Below, piece by piece: positions 35,153 through 48,200 of a stretch of DNA of 60,000 nucleotides. How positions within the stretch are numbered: position 1 is the first letter of the stretch; every line of letters starts with the position of its first letter. Both the position numbers and the translations under genes were made by a program. Source of the stretch: Membranipora membranacea (taxonomy: Eukaryota; Bryozoa; Gymnolaemata; Cheilostomatida; Membraniporidae); the NCBI GenBank assembly GCA_914767715.1, contig OU612070.1:8823501-8883500 (forward strand). The letters are read 5' to 3'. The notes under the pieces are model-generated. The model was not told the origin of the DNA, searched no databases, and was given only the letters and a program-made list of their open reading frames with translations.

Positions 35153-38100
35153 ATGACAACCAGTAGTAAGTATAACTAGCTACCCAACTCAATCTGAGGA
35201 TCAAAAGTAATCAGTTTTTCTGTTTTGTATTTTTTTGATTTTACTTGTTTGTACTTTTTCAAATTGTTCTTCTAGTACACCTACCTAGTTCTCTCTCATA
35301 ATTAGATTTCTTCAAGTAACTATCAATAATATGTTATGAAGACTTGAATGATCATACTGATACCAAATTACAAGATAGGATGAGGCTAGATAAAGTTGAT
35401 GTGTGTGATTATATATTGTAGAAGTAGACTAGAGTAGGGAGGATTAACTCCAAGGTTGGGATGGTCTGGATGGGGAAGGATAAACAAGAAATCCTTAGAT
35501 TAATGTGAACCAAGGAGTAACAGGGGCTGTTACTCCTTGGTATGAAGAAACTAGCAACAACAAGGGATAGGATTTCAATTTCTCAAGCAGTAGGCCTAAC
35601 AGTAATAGCTAGCACGCAAACAAAGCTCCGAAGACTAGAAGACTTTGATATGCGTTGCTCCATCATACCAGCATTTTTTCATTTACCACATAAAATCTGT
35701 CTCATTGCTGTTTTGATCATTACCCAAATTATTGATCCCATTATACTGGTACCTGTTTCTAACCATTTAACAGCTTAATCAATCCATCAATGAGAATATT
35801 GCCCGTGTCTTTTTTGTCAACGAAGCTTCATCCCTCTTCTAAGTACACACTGATATGTGCTGTTTTCTGTTAATATACATTTAGGCTACTAATAGTTTGG
35901 AATACTTTTAGGAGAAAACCTCTCAGAGTGGTTGAGATTTCTGTTGGAGGCAGGAATACCTGCCAGTCAAGCGGCAAGCTATGCCGTCTCATTTGTGGAT
36001 AACAGGATAGAGCGGAACATGCTGGGAGATCTGGATAAAGACTATCTTAGAGAGATGGGTATCAATGTGTTGGGAGATATTATAGCTATCCTCAAGCATG
36101 CCAAAAAAGTGTCTACAAAAGTAAGCTCGTAACATCGTAACAGTAACCTTTAATGTCTATTTTTTGGCAGTGCTAAGCAGACTGTAACAGTATCAAAGTG
36201 TACATCTACTAGCTTGGTTTGAACAGTATTTGAATTAACATTTCTGCCAACTGTATCATTGTCAGTTTGCTTTAGCGTTGTGACAATGTTACCAGTTTCA
36301 ACTCGAGTTACCATGTCCTACTTGCACACGGCCAATCATAACACTGAACGGAGTCGATATACCTTCATGTCAACCCGCTCTATTAGAATTTTATAAACTT
36401 TGTTTGAGAGGTGGCCTATTCAGACAAAGGTCTCATCATAATGGTGTCTCAAGATTTGAACTAGCAATTTACATTTGATAATTTTTTTTCATGAAAATAA
36501 GGAGAGTAAAGTGAAGCCAGCGGCGATTCAGATGGTGAGGACCGAGGACGGTCTCAAGAAGACGACACGTAAGTTCAGATACTGGAGAGTGATTCTTAGT
36601 ACTATTATCTAGTTGGTCTTACTTTCCAATTTGTTGGCTTTCATTGGCTTGAGGGTGGGAAAGAGCCAATGCCAGGTCAGATGTTACTTTCCCGAAAGTA
36701 CCATATAAATTATGGTGAGCTATAGATAATGTAGTTTCAATTTCATAAATTTCACTCAATAGGTGCTCTTTGTGAGCTGGCATTGGCTCTCTTTCCCACT
36801 CGACAGCCAATCATATCAGAGCCAGGGCTTTGACTAGGGTCACACATGGGACCGCCTATGATCTGTTAAAATTGTCTCTCGAGGACCCTCATCAGTAATA
36901 AGGGTCTGTATATGGCGAACTGAAGAGCTAATGTCTTGGTCTACACATATTAATCTAGTTTGTTGGATCCAATCCTGGCTTGCCCGATAGCTAATACAAT
37001 CTAGTATCAAGTGTATACAGCGTATGCTGGCTCTTCAATTTTTTGGAAGAGACACATTATAAGCCTGCAAATATTTCCTGTCTTACTTTGCACACGTCTG
37101 TTTCCTGTGCTAGTATAAATTCATCCATCAAAAATGATAATTTGAGATGGTTGAGAGTACAGTGATCCTGTTACCAAGGGAAACCAATTGATCGGTCCAT
37201 AGAGAGAATTAAAGCATTGTAAATTCCAATCCTAGTGTTGAAACTGCGCTACCATGACTGAGTTTTTTTAACATTTCTTGACCGCTCTCAGTTCGATGAG
37301 TTACCAGTAGAAATAGTTTTAACATTTTTATTTATGATAATTCACTGGCCTTCCTTCCTCTGTCTTCAGACTTACCTATTTCAAGTATTCTTGTCTCTTT
37401 TATTCTTCAGTCTTCTGTCTGCCTGAAAACCTGACAACCACCAGTCTTATCTGTGATGATTTATCTCAATCTGACTTGCCCTTCTGATCTTGATATGAAG
37501 CCGCCTCAATAACACATTGCGAGGATATCGCTGCATGTTTTCAAATGTCCTGTTATTTTATTTTTAGCTGCCAGTCGATTAGTGGATCATTTTCTCAAAG
37601 CGTCAGGTAGTGATTCTAATCAGAATAGTAGACAGAATAGCCCTAGACGTGTAGCCAGAGACCAAACCTCTTCTGAGGAGGAGGCCAGTGCCTCTGACTC
37701 CTCATCAGGTAAGACCTCATTCTCTCTCAGTCTATTCTTCATAATATTTTTATCTCACCCGTTGTTAAAACAGCGTAACATAAACAAACCAGTTGAATGA
37801 TACTTCATTTTTTAGGTGTTTTTTTTAGTTTAATTATTAGTATGATGTTTATTACTCATAAACCAATGCTTGCATTGTCAACCAGTTTCCAATTGATTCT
37901 TTTGCGCTGAGATCCCCAAGAATTCCATTCTTGACTCAGTGAATACATATGGGTATGTTTGCTGTATTGGAACCCTTTGATTGAGATGCAGGGTCTATAA
38001 CTCAATATTTTTATTTCCAGGTAGTTTCCAAAGGCGAAAAAATATTCAAATGAAAAAGTCAAATCTCAAGTCGATCAAAGTCACGAACAAATTGGTTGCT

Positions 38101-41100
38101 AAAGAACAGCCAAGTTCCACCACAAGTACAGGATCACGGCGTAGGGTAGCGGCCCCCATCTCAAGCAATAAAAACAAACTGGAGGTTCCAGTGCCAAAGT
38201 CCAGGCGAGTTTTACCAGAGCACGAAGGCAGATATAAAATAAAAATGCCTGCTGGTACCACTCCAAAAACGGCCAAACTCTTGGCTGAAGGTAAGAGAAA
38301 TTTGGTCAATGTTGTGAGAGTGCTCAGACTTTTCGTCTTCATAGTGAACAGCTAATATAGATCAATCACTCACACTCATCACACTTCCTTTTAAAAATTT
38401 GCCCCTTACCTGAAAGAAAAACAGCACTCTTAGGAGAGCTGACGTCAAATGATATAGAATTGTGATGGAAAAAAATCAATGTTTTTATTCTCAAATCCAT
38501 AATCATCATCAATAGAAGGATTTTACCAGTGAATTGTGTCCATTCTATTTATATTTAATGGTAATACATCAGATCAGTCTAAACGTTGAGCCTTGTTTCA
38601 GATTTTGATGGTTCTCCCGTGGAAATGATCAGTGACAGTGAGTCGGTGTGCTCCAGACCGAGTTTGATCCAGTTTGCCTGCTTTCAGAATATCCCCACTG
38701 ATCAGCGTCAGGCAAATTTTTGCCCGTTCATCAATAGTGGGGGACTAATTGCGAATGCAGGCAAACTGGCTCAAAATTGATCTAGTGTGCTCATAAATCT
38801 CAGCTATTTGTTGCGTGATTCTCAAGGTTATGCTGTTTCATCTCCACAAGCTGACAGATAATAACACCTGTTGACAGCTGTTAGCTTCAATAAACTAACA
38901 TGTTATCACAGAATAAGGATATATCCTTACTCTGTTATGTAATGGAATCAAGATTGGTTCTTTTTCCCTCCAAAGTTTGTCATTGTTACATATGTAATTA
39001 GTCCAACATGCAGTTTCTTTGTCTACTGAATCTATTAACATTTGTTGCTATGCCAAAAATGAGGTAAGGAACGTTGTTTTTGAATTCCATTTCAATCGAA
39101 TCAGTTTTTCTCACTTCCAATTTCAGGCAAACTTAACTCTGCCAAAACTGGTAAGACTAAGTCCCACACATCATCCACAATGAGTGGGGTGTTCAGTAGA
39201 CTGGGAGACTCATCTGATGTCGATATGGAGAGTCCGATCTCTAAAAGAGTTGGAGCTCAGTCTACACTACCCACTAAGTCATCTGTTATACAAGCACAGA
39301 AGAAAGCTGATAACACCATCTCATTTACAGTCACTGGGCTCGGCAAAGTGGATCCTAACAATATACTCAACCTCAGCGCTTTGTCAGATGTGAGTATAAA
39401 ATGTACAAGTTTTTATTTTTCTATTTTGATGCCTCTTGTTGTTTTCACCTTTTTATCCAAAAGTGCTTCAGCCTCTTCTGCATTCAATGTTTTTCTCTCT
39501 TTCTGTACCAGCAATGCACATTTTGTTCAATCATTTCCGTGAAAGTATTTACAGTTGCTGAAAAATATATCGGAATAAGTTTTACAAGTTGGCTCACTAG
39601 TTATGCTCATAATGTTCAATTCTTACCCTGGAAGTTTTTATATTTTCTGAAAATAAACTGCAATATGATGTTTGACAGGTTGGCTCCCCAGAAAAGGCAG
39701 TTTTCAAGAGGCTAGGAGGTAGTGTTGAGCCTAGAAGAAGGTCTGCAGTCAAACGAGCAGCCACCTCCACACAAGCTAATGAGCCCATCGCTGTAGATGC
39801 TGCTCCTTATATAGGTGTACTTAAAGATGGGGGTTCGCATGCAGCATCTCCAAAACGGCTCAAGCTTGGTATGTATGGTGCAATAGTTCCTTTCTGGATG
39901 CTGAAATTGTCGAAAGTTTAGTAATTTATGTATGTATACGCGATGTTAAATGTAAAATTGGTGTAAGTATCCCCGTCGATGGGGATTTTCCGTATGCACG
40001 TGTCTGATCTGATTGCACATTGATACTGGCTTGGAAAAGAGAGATTTTCCGGCGAGGTTTCCCAAAACTCCCTGGTGCAATACTGAGGCTTGAAATGAAG
40101 GAGTTGCCTCCTAACCTTGTGGTAAGGGACAACTCAAAAACTATGTTTCCAAGTGTATCATCCCTCAATGGTAGCAATGGGTTCAACCCTTGACTGTAGG
40201 CCTTCTCTACTTCTGTATGTACTTCATATATGTAGTAAGATCAGAAATACAAGTCATCAACTATTTGGTCAGAGCTAACACCATATAGTTTATCAGAAAA
40301 GTCATATGGGTGCAATAATGATGGGCCAGCTCTTCAAATTATTTGGGAGAGCACAACTCAGAAAGTCTTTCCCAGGCGCAGCGGGCAGTTTGGAGTCCAA
40401 AACACTGAGGTGAAGATAAGCTGCGTGAATTCATAATCATGTTTGATTGTAGCCATTGGTGCCAGGTCTGGCTCTGGGTTCGCTGTATCTAGATTAGCGG
40501 TAGACAGTGTGAGGAATAGACTGGGAGCTACACCGCCCTCCAGCCATAGCGCATCACCTAAAATAACTCGTACTCTAGTCCGACCTTCAAGTTCTCTTAC
40601 AGGTGAGTAATCAACCATAACCACCCTCGTGAATCGACTAGGGATTTGAATTCTATGAAGGAAAGTTTAAAATACGCCCACTTGTCTTTTGGACATGTGA
40701 ATACTGTCTGTTTTTGTTACGTGATTCCAATAAAGGCCCTTGGCAAGTGCATCCATAACAATGCATGTAGGCTGTTTATCCGATGGGTTGTAGCTCTAGG
40801 TATATCAAATTTACCATTAAGATGTGTCAGATATCAACTGTTTGCTGTCTTAAATATCACTCAATAATATGAGGGTCGCTTCAGCAACCATAAACCAGCA
40901 CTGCTGTACTATAAATTTGGTTCTAAAATTGCCTAGGCGGAAATACTTCATCAAAAGAGCCTGTTTTCCAAAGCTTATCGGTTATGTTTTTCTAAGTAAT
41001 GCTTGGCTACATGTGGGAGGTGGCCCAGTTGGAGCACCGGTCCTTCAGCTCGCAGGTGTTGAAGGTCGTTGGTTTGAATTCCACTGCAGTCCCTCGACTA

Positions 41101-41593
41101 TTAAGGATTGGTTGGCCCCCAGGTGTGCTCCGACCTGCCCCCAGGTGTGCTCTGACCTGTCTGTAAACAGAGAGCAACCTGGCGCAGAAAATGCGGCCCT
41201 GTCCTTAAGGCAACCAATAATTCGCTGCCCATACTTCGGGATGTGACAGGTGATGAGGTGATAAGACACCTGATTACCTGAGTACTATGGGTACCTGTAC
41301 CTGTGCTCTGATAATACAATCATGTTGTATTATCACCCATTGAAGACAAGACACCCGATTACAATCAACCTTTTTTAACCAGGTCAATGATATATATTTT
41401 TCATAAATTTATTTCTGCAGTGAGTTCATCCTCTATTAAGAAGAGACTAGGAGCGGCAGCAGAAAGCGCAGTCAGCAGCAGTACTGATGATATGACAAAC
41501 ATTAAAATCACCCGTAAGATCTCCACCTCCGGTAACAGGCGTAAGTCTGCTACTACCGCTGTAGGTGTGTTTAGTAGGCTCGGCCGCCGATGA
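35153..41593 (+). CDS. C19orf47-type SAM-domain protein
   Basis: Ten exons: 35153-35165, 35912-36120, 36502-36568, 37568-37708, 38021-38290, 38602-38637, 39127-39389, 39679-39868, 40453-40602 and 41421-41593. All are phase-consistent and give 503 residues. The first coding exon has only 13 nt (MTTS) before a strong donor. Exon 2 is a SAM domain (SEWLRFLLEAGIPASQA, then FVDNRIERNML, then GDIIAILKHAKKV). Exon 5 has the family block RRVLPEHEGRYKIKMPAGTT. Later come repeated GVFSRLG motifs, the last being the C-terminus GVFSRLGRR. This order matches human C19orf47, a nuclear protein of unknown function with SAM plus DUF5577. AATAAA lies at 41698, 105 nt after the stop. The start exon is chosen on phase and splice signal only. 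Confidence 0.9.
36640..36815. repeat. Inverted-repeat element in intron 3 of the C19orf47-type gene
   Basis: GGGTGGGAAAGAGCCAATGCCA and its complement TGGCATTGGCTCTCTTTCCCAC are about 120 bp apart, with weaker pairing further out (ATTGGCTTGAG/CTCGACAGCCAAT). The middle is AT-rich and non-coding. It is likely a small non-autonomous transposon. Confidence 0.65.
38654..38784. mobile_element. hAT-like MITE 8 bp inside intron 6, exact target duplication
   Basis: Ends CAGACCGAGTTTGATCC and …AAAATTGATCTA, with inner arms TTTGCCTG…/…CAGGCAAA. The 8-mer GTGTGCTC flanks both sides (38646-38653 and 38785-38792). The element begins 16 nt after the exon-6 boundary at 38637, so only the donor GTGAGTCG and the target duplication separate it from coding sequence. 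Confidence 0.85.
41010..41275 (+). mobile_element. tRNA-derived SINE, most complete copy
   Basis: The head GTGGCCCAGTTGGAGCACCG resembles a tRNA A box and GGTTTGAATTCC a B box, about 45 bp apart. The body carries a duplicated CCCCAGGTGTGCTC unit, CTGTAAACAGAGAGCAACC and ATACTTCGGGATGTG. It lies in the last intron of the C19orf47-type gene. Related fragments are at 22600 and 29275. Confidence 0.7.
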
Positions 41594-41697
41594 GATCAAA
41601 GTCAAACCCGCAATGTAGCTATATTGGTTTGATAAAACTAATATTTACTGCACTATAAATACAGCAAATTGTGCTCACTGGCTTATAAGGAAGTCCG

Positions 41698-41703
41698 AAT
41701 AAA
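41698..41703 (+). terminator. Poly(A) signal of the C19orf47-type gene
   Basis: Canonical AATAAA 105 nt downstream of the stop codon, the first such signal in the 3' flank. Confidence 0.6.
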
Positions 41704-41850
41704 AATCACCAATCCCGGTATATAGTTTGATAATGTAATACCTGGTTGGCCTATGTTACAAAAGGAGCGCTTGGGAATCTAAACAATATAATTCTTTATA
41801 TTTACATGACGACTTGTGATTCATCGGCTTTCTGTTGCCCATGTTTTTAT

Positions 41851-41944
41851 CACAGCCAGCCCTTAAAAGCGTTCTGGATGACAATCGCGCCCGTAGGCCG
41901 AAGGCCGCAATCGTCATCCAGAACGCTTTTAAAGGCTGGCTGTG
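41851..41944. repeat. Perfect hairpin downstream of the C19orf47-type gene
   Basis: The 32-bp arms CACAGCCAGCCCTTAAAAGC…GTTCTGGATGAC and their complement surround a 30-bp GC-rich centre that is itself partly palindromic (CGTAGGCCGAAGGCCG). It is not obviously one of the other families here. A short IQ-like peptide in one frame is coincidental. Confidence 0.6.
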
Positions 41945-44900
41945 GTTTTTATATCGTTTGTCTCATAAGCATTTAGATGAAGTATTATCTGGTACTATAC
42001 TTCCATGTTATAAAATAAAAATTTATAAGTTCTGCCCCTGAGGTTTGGTCTTACCAAAATGTAAAAATAAAATAAAAATCCCATTAAACTCAACTCAAGG
42101 TGTCTTGGTTCTCACTGAGGGCACCTGCAGAGTTAGTAGGCTGGCAATAATGAAAGTGACCGTTTAGCCACCTTGACTCATAGTAATGAGACTCTAACAT
42201 GTCTTGATTATCATGAAACCCTGCAATGCGGATGGGTGATAATAAATCGATATAGATAGAATAGTACAACATGGTGAAACCTCTAGACGTTACCCGAAGA
42301 TCTGCTCACGAAATTTGTCATTCAGTTTAAATATACTTTATAAAACCATGTTTTCCTTTACTTCCCATCTGGGGCTTATCGATTGAGCACTCTGTTGTGA
42401 AATTCACGATGTCAGATGGTGGTAAATCCAGATTTCCCTCAATTTCTAGATTTTCGCAAACATGTTGAACACGTGACAATTTCTTCTCTGACACAGGTCA
42501 GCGTTAGTTTCCGATTCTGGTATTACATCATCTTCCCAATTAATTGATAATATCCAGAACTCTACCATATCAATCATCCGTTCCTAGAAAATATTACCTT
42601 TGTACTATTGAATCACTTGAGGACTAGGAAAAGGTATTGCTTATGTTTGTGAGTTTGTGTGTTTCTACGTAAAAGAAAGTTTACATACCAGCATGTGCTG
42701 TTCCTTGCCAGTAGCTTGTGTTACTTAATCTTTGGCAGCAGTCACCTCTGACGTCATCATTATCTAGATGAGATTGTGTAATAATATTTCAGTGCACATA
42801 AAAATATTCTTTTCGGCATACAAACACACGTATACTACGAGTCAAGTTGGCATATACTTATATATTTGGCCAGGTTAGAATTGGAACAGGATTTCTTATA
42901 TTTTGAATGTTTTACAAGAAAAATTTAAACTAAGCTTTGCAATTGTATATGTAGCATTCCTATCTAGTTTGACATGTTGGTGAGTCTATGTCATTACTGT
43001 ATATGTCGAAAGTTCAATGAAGCTTTTATTTTCTCATATCATTGTCATGTATTCTTGTTGAAGCAAAAAGAATTGGATGACTTCAATCAAAAGAGAATTG
43101 CCATTTCTTAGAAAACTTCATTGGAAATGTGATCAGGGTGGATGACGTGATGTGATGACATGTTGAGGCTAATTTTACATGATAGCGGTTACTGGCTATG
43201 ATCCCTCATTGTCAAAAGTTCTGCGGTGACATTTTTATTTCCGGTCCTAATATTTGATGAGTCAAGGCTCTTGTCCTTTACCCTGTTGTTTTAATTAAGA
43301 CTCATATTTTTTTCAGTGCGCCATACTGAAAAGTGTAACAACACTTATCTAATGCTGTTGTACGCCCACCCCCCCCCCCCTGTTGTTGTGTCAATACTTA
43401 TGTGTTAACACTTAATTTGCAAAAGTTACATAACAGTTGTGTAGGTGGGTTGGGTTCCTGGTAGAGTTTCTGGCTACATATTGGCTGGGATGACAAACAA
43501 GCACCTGATGGCCTGTACATCCGTCATCGTCATATTGGTTTGGTCATCAATAACAAATATTTTAATGCTGTGTTGAGCTTGTTTGTTTACAATGATTGAT
43601 GAGTGCTCTGAATATTATAACATAAAAACACTTATATGATATTGTAGTTCTTGTAGATCTTGTTGTTCAGGTGTAAATAAACTCAGAGGTCCATGTACTT
43701 GAACTAGTCCCTCGGACACAATTTCAGTAAATAAGTCAAAAATACTAAATGCATGAGTTGCCAAAGAGCATGCCTGTTGTATAACTGTGTTTTTGCCACA
43801 AGCTCTAAATGCAGAGCCTTCTCTGATCGTCTATCACCATAATGGTGTAAATGACTATCAGCCCCCCCCCCCTTACCTCTATGAAAACTCCAGTTCATAT
43901 GTACTCAAAGAGATGTTTTTACGCTTTTATGCATACCTTTGCTAACGATGAATGATCGGTGAGTGCACCAATCATTATAAACAAACAAATAAATTCGGCA
44001 TCATGAAAAATTTCTTATCGGTGACAAAACCGCTATGACATAACTAAAGTACGAGCCAACAGGTGCTTGTTTGTCAACTCAACCAAAATGTAGCCAGATT
44101 CTCTACCACAACCATTATGTAGTGGGTGCGCAAGTTAATCTATTCAACATCTGCCATATATTGTAACTCTGGACAGTGCTTGCAATATGTACTTCTAGCG
44201 CACTGTATGAATACCACATCTATAATCCTTCTATAATGCTATTGGTTCACACAACTTAATTACTGCGGTTTGCCTCTGTCTGTCTGCTGCTCTACCAATG
44301 GTGAATGAAATGAGCTCACCATAATATCACGCTGTGTGAAGTGAAGCTGCCAGTGCGATGTTTATTGGTTTTTATTGGTCAGTGTCTTGTGAAAAGTCAA
44401 CAGTCAAGAAAAGGCCGTAGTTTAGTCTACATCAAGGTATGTAGAGCATTATTTCACTTATATCTTGTTCATAATTATGGATACATGCTTTATTCAAGGA
44501 AAAGGTTTGTTGTTGGTAAGCAGAAACCCAATAGCATGGGCACTAGCATTGAGGTTTCAGAGAGTTGACTTGTCCACCATTTCATTTTATGCACAAGTCA
44601 ACTCCTAGGCGATTTAAAATTTAGTATTGTTCTCTACATGATAATTCAAATCTTTAACATAGTTGTTTCTATCAAACTGTATTTTACAACTTTGTATTGA
44701 ACCCCTATATTTAGGGTGCTATCATGTTACTAAAGCAGCCCATGGGGCTGGAAATACTGAAAACATTAGGGATCGCACACCTGTGCATGGTACTCTTCAC
44801 TGCAAATTTAGCTTGACTCTAATATTTCCATACCTGTGAAGGACATGTTTACAATAGTTCAGTAGCCGCGTGACAAGTCTTATGTCAGTTGCAGTAGAAA

Positions 44901-45216
44901 TTATGTTGCGCTTTTCGTAAAACAATGAGCTGAAACATTAACTGGGAAGTGTGATACCATATATACCACGGGACCTACTGTGAATGTAGATTCACCGAAC
45001 ACCGTGGGAGCATTAACATTAGATTTCATATATAAATGTAAGTGTAAAATGATGATGTGCGTAAATCCACATTTAGTTGTGTTAGGTGTCATTCACACCA
45101 ATGTATGCTAGTGACCCTTAGTCTCATATTTCAGAGGTACTCAGAGAGTTGGGTGTGATTGACGCATGATAATCTGCTGCTGTTGTTATCGCTGCTGTCG
45201 CTGACTCGACAAAGGA
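41945..45216. other. Intergenic region with a long inverted repeat
   Basis: About 3.3 kb between the C19orf47-type gene and the ZP gene. It holds the inverted repeat at 43440-44115, C-tracts near 43370 and 43862 and a hairpin AGTTGACTTGT/ACAAGTCAACT at 44563-44605. No exon is supported; any untranslated first exon of the ZP gene would be in the right part. Confidence 0.45.
43440..44115. repeat. Diverged inverted repeat (fold-back element)
   Basis: The left arm (GGTAGAGTTTCTGGCTACAT, GACAAACAAGCACCTG, then GCTTGTTTGTTTACAATGAT) is matched in reverse complement on the right by TAGCCAGATTCTCTACC, CAGGTGCTTGTTTGTC and ATCATTATAAACAAACAAAT. The arms are about 160 bp and the spacer about 350 bp. 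Identity is moderate, so this is an old element. Confidence 0.65.
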
Positions 45217-48200
45217 ATGAACTGCCTGATAGCTAACTCTGTATTGTTTTCGCTGAGTTTATCCCTCAGTATATTCGGTAAGTAAAGATCTGCTAAATGT
45301 AAATTGAAGACTAAGGACATTTTAGTGGACTACGGAGACTACGAGGGCCGTCGGGCGAGGGGCAATAGTCTGGGAGGCTCAGACTAGTCTTTTGTAGTCT
45401 TTCTCACATATGACACACACGTGGTCAATATTTAGTGATTGTAAAATGCATACACTGGAAGAGGGGGGGGGGAGGCAAATTATAGGAAATGCAGTGTCTG
45501 ATTGTCATGTGACATCTGAAAGGTTTTTAATCATTAGTTTAATCTGGGGGGTTGCTGAAAACAGATGCTAAAAGTTGGAGCAAATGTAAAAGTAATTGAT
45601 CAAAAGTCGCCATATTGAAAGTAACCTAGTAAAATGTAGATATTGTGTGCGATGACATGTCTCCAACTTTTTGATAACAATCACGTCATGCTACATCAGC
45701 ATGCAGGTCTGCATGGTTAGATTAGAGTACATGTTTATGTACACCTGTGCAGTATTGTCACACTTGTATTGGCGGTCACTCTGTTTTGGTTTAATTAAAC
45801 ACATTAGTTTTCCAGTTGATTGGAAAAAGTCATTTCACAATTATCCGAACTATTGTTTTTGGGTCCTGTCCAGTATTGCGGTAACAGGAGCCTTTTTGTT
45901 GTTCAATCAATGAAATCAATTTACTTTGACAAAGATTATCGCCTCATACTTTTTGTGCGTAGATGAAAGGGTTATGATATAGGATGTGTGTATACGCTAC
46001 CCAACATTGGCAGCAATAACGGTCAATTTTGTCGATGAAACTTGAATTTCCTCATAGCCGATCTCTCTGTTTATTTACAACATGTCCGTAGCCATCGTGA
46101 CGTCCTGCCTCTTTAGATAATATATGGCTTGCAAATTATTTATGGAGTAGGTGAGTCATTTTCGGCCGAGTCATGCCACGATATCTGGCACTCCGGCTCT
46201 CAGCCTATTCTACAAGCTAATGCTCCTTACGCTCCCATATTTTGGAACGTCTACTTCAGCCATTTAGTGATGAGATTGAGTCTCAAAAATACCAAATAAT
46301 GGACAACTACTCATCAATGATTATTGATGAACCGAATGAATTTTTACAGGCCTTGCAGCTGAAAACTCCGAGGATATTCACATAAGACCAGAGTTGTTTT
46401 GGGAACACCGAATAAGACACTCCGCTAAAAAGCTGCGATCCTTCATGCACGTGCAATGCTTAGAAGAAAGCAGTGTTGTTGTGTTTAGGTAAGTTGTATA
46501 TATCTAGGGGAGTGCAACTTCCTGAGCAGGAGCATTTGTGCAGCAATTAAATTACCTTCAAAAAGTAATGACTAAGAATTGGCCTTTTTTAATGATGATG
46601 ACCTGTCCCCAATCAACACTTATAAAGGAATTGCCAATGAACCATCTAATATGAAATCATAACATCAATCCACAACTTACCTACTTCAGTCAAAACAAGT
46701 GCGTTATCCACTCCCCTGAAGTTTTGTGGCATTTCTAGCACCATTAAATGAAAAAGTACAGATGTTTTATATTATACTTGGCCATTATCAGTTGATATAG
46801 TGATAATTAACCTAAGCAAAAGACTACTGTGACAGAATTCGTACATGTGTGCGTAGTAATTGCAGGAGCTTATGTGCAAAAATACTATGGTTGATCACTG
46901 TGTACAATGACTTGTGATATCAATGATCTTTAGCAGCTAGAAGAACAGTCAATGCCGGGCATAACGTCATATTGCTAACCATGGGCACTTCCTACACTAC
47001 TTTTTGACCGAACCAATCAATGCGCCTCTATTTTCAGCTCCATATTTGCATGATTGAATGCACCATACTGATATGTTGATGTTGATGTGTTTCAGAAGAG
47101 GAGCAATGGCCGGACTCGGTATATTACCTAACCAGATGACATTAGATCAGGGAGCATGCCAATTCAAATCTAACAGAACTCATTATTACGTTACTATCAA
47201 GTATAAACATGATATCTGCAGCTCTCGACTGCGGGAGGAAGGAACTTTAATGCTCATAAAAAATCTTGTGCGGATAATACCTCCGAATTTGCTGAAGCAT
47301 CAAAACTCTGATGATGAAGACAGTAAGTGATTAATCGGTAAAGGGAGATGATCACCATCAGAACTTATCCAAACATTCAGATTTGAATTGAATAGTTGAA
47401 GGTCTATATAACATTCTCAGTTCCTAGGTAACTTTTGGGTTCCATAATAATACAATTATGTATACATGTTTTAGTAACTGCAAGAAAAACTTCCACAATT
47501 GCATTCACTGGCCATGATCTAACAGTCTAGATTATAGGCAGGCCCCAAAAATATGTTATTAGGCCGGGCAGATACCTAAAGATTCATATCAAAAAAGCGA
47601 AATATTTTATTCAGCATATGTTTTTGGGATATATAAAAAATTGAAAAAGGGCTCTGGGTCGATTCTATTTCTGACTTGCAACAAAGCATATTAACTTGTG
47701 ATACTGCTACATTCTGTCTTATGAATTTTGTGGCAAATTATGATAATATTATGTTACTGGTTCTATTTTAGTGCCTGTTATGATCGGATCCGGAGATAGT
47801 ATACCAGAAGGAAAATCAGACCTAGGATTGATTGATATTCCGTTTCAATGCGAGTACCCCAAAGACTTTGTGGTCGTCCCACAGACTTATAAAGCTCTCG
47901 CTGATGAAACTTACACAGTGGTATCTTCAGACAATGATGATATGGTTTGTTTACATCCATAAATCTTTATTGGTTGTTGATTAGTTTTTTATGTAATGAA
48001 AACGCTTTGTTATACAACCATAAAGCTCCTCCCTAATATCTCAGTTCGCACCTAACAGTCAGCCCTGGGGATCTTTGAATTAAAAACAGCAAAAATTGCT
48101 ATTTGATTGCTCACTCAGTGACCCGCTAGGGTGTCGCTCACAAATAGCTCACTTTTTGATGTAACTATATCCATTCTGAGCGAGCGATTAGGGAACGGAT

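Noticed and set aside
41835-42041. IQ-motif-like peptide (RRPKAAIVIQNAFKGW)
   Set aside because: It is encoded by the arms of the hairpin at 41851-41944, non-coding sequence after the gene's poly(A) signal.
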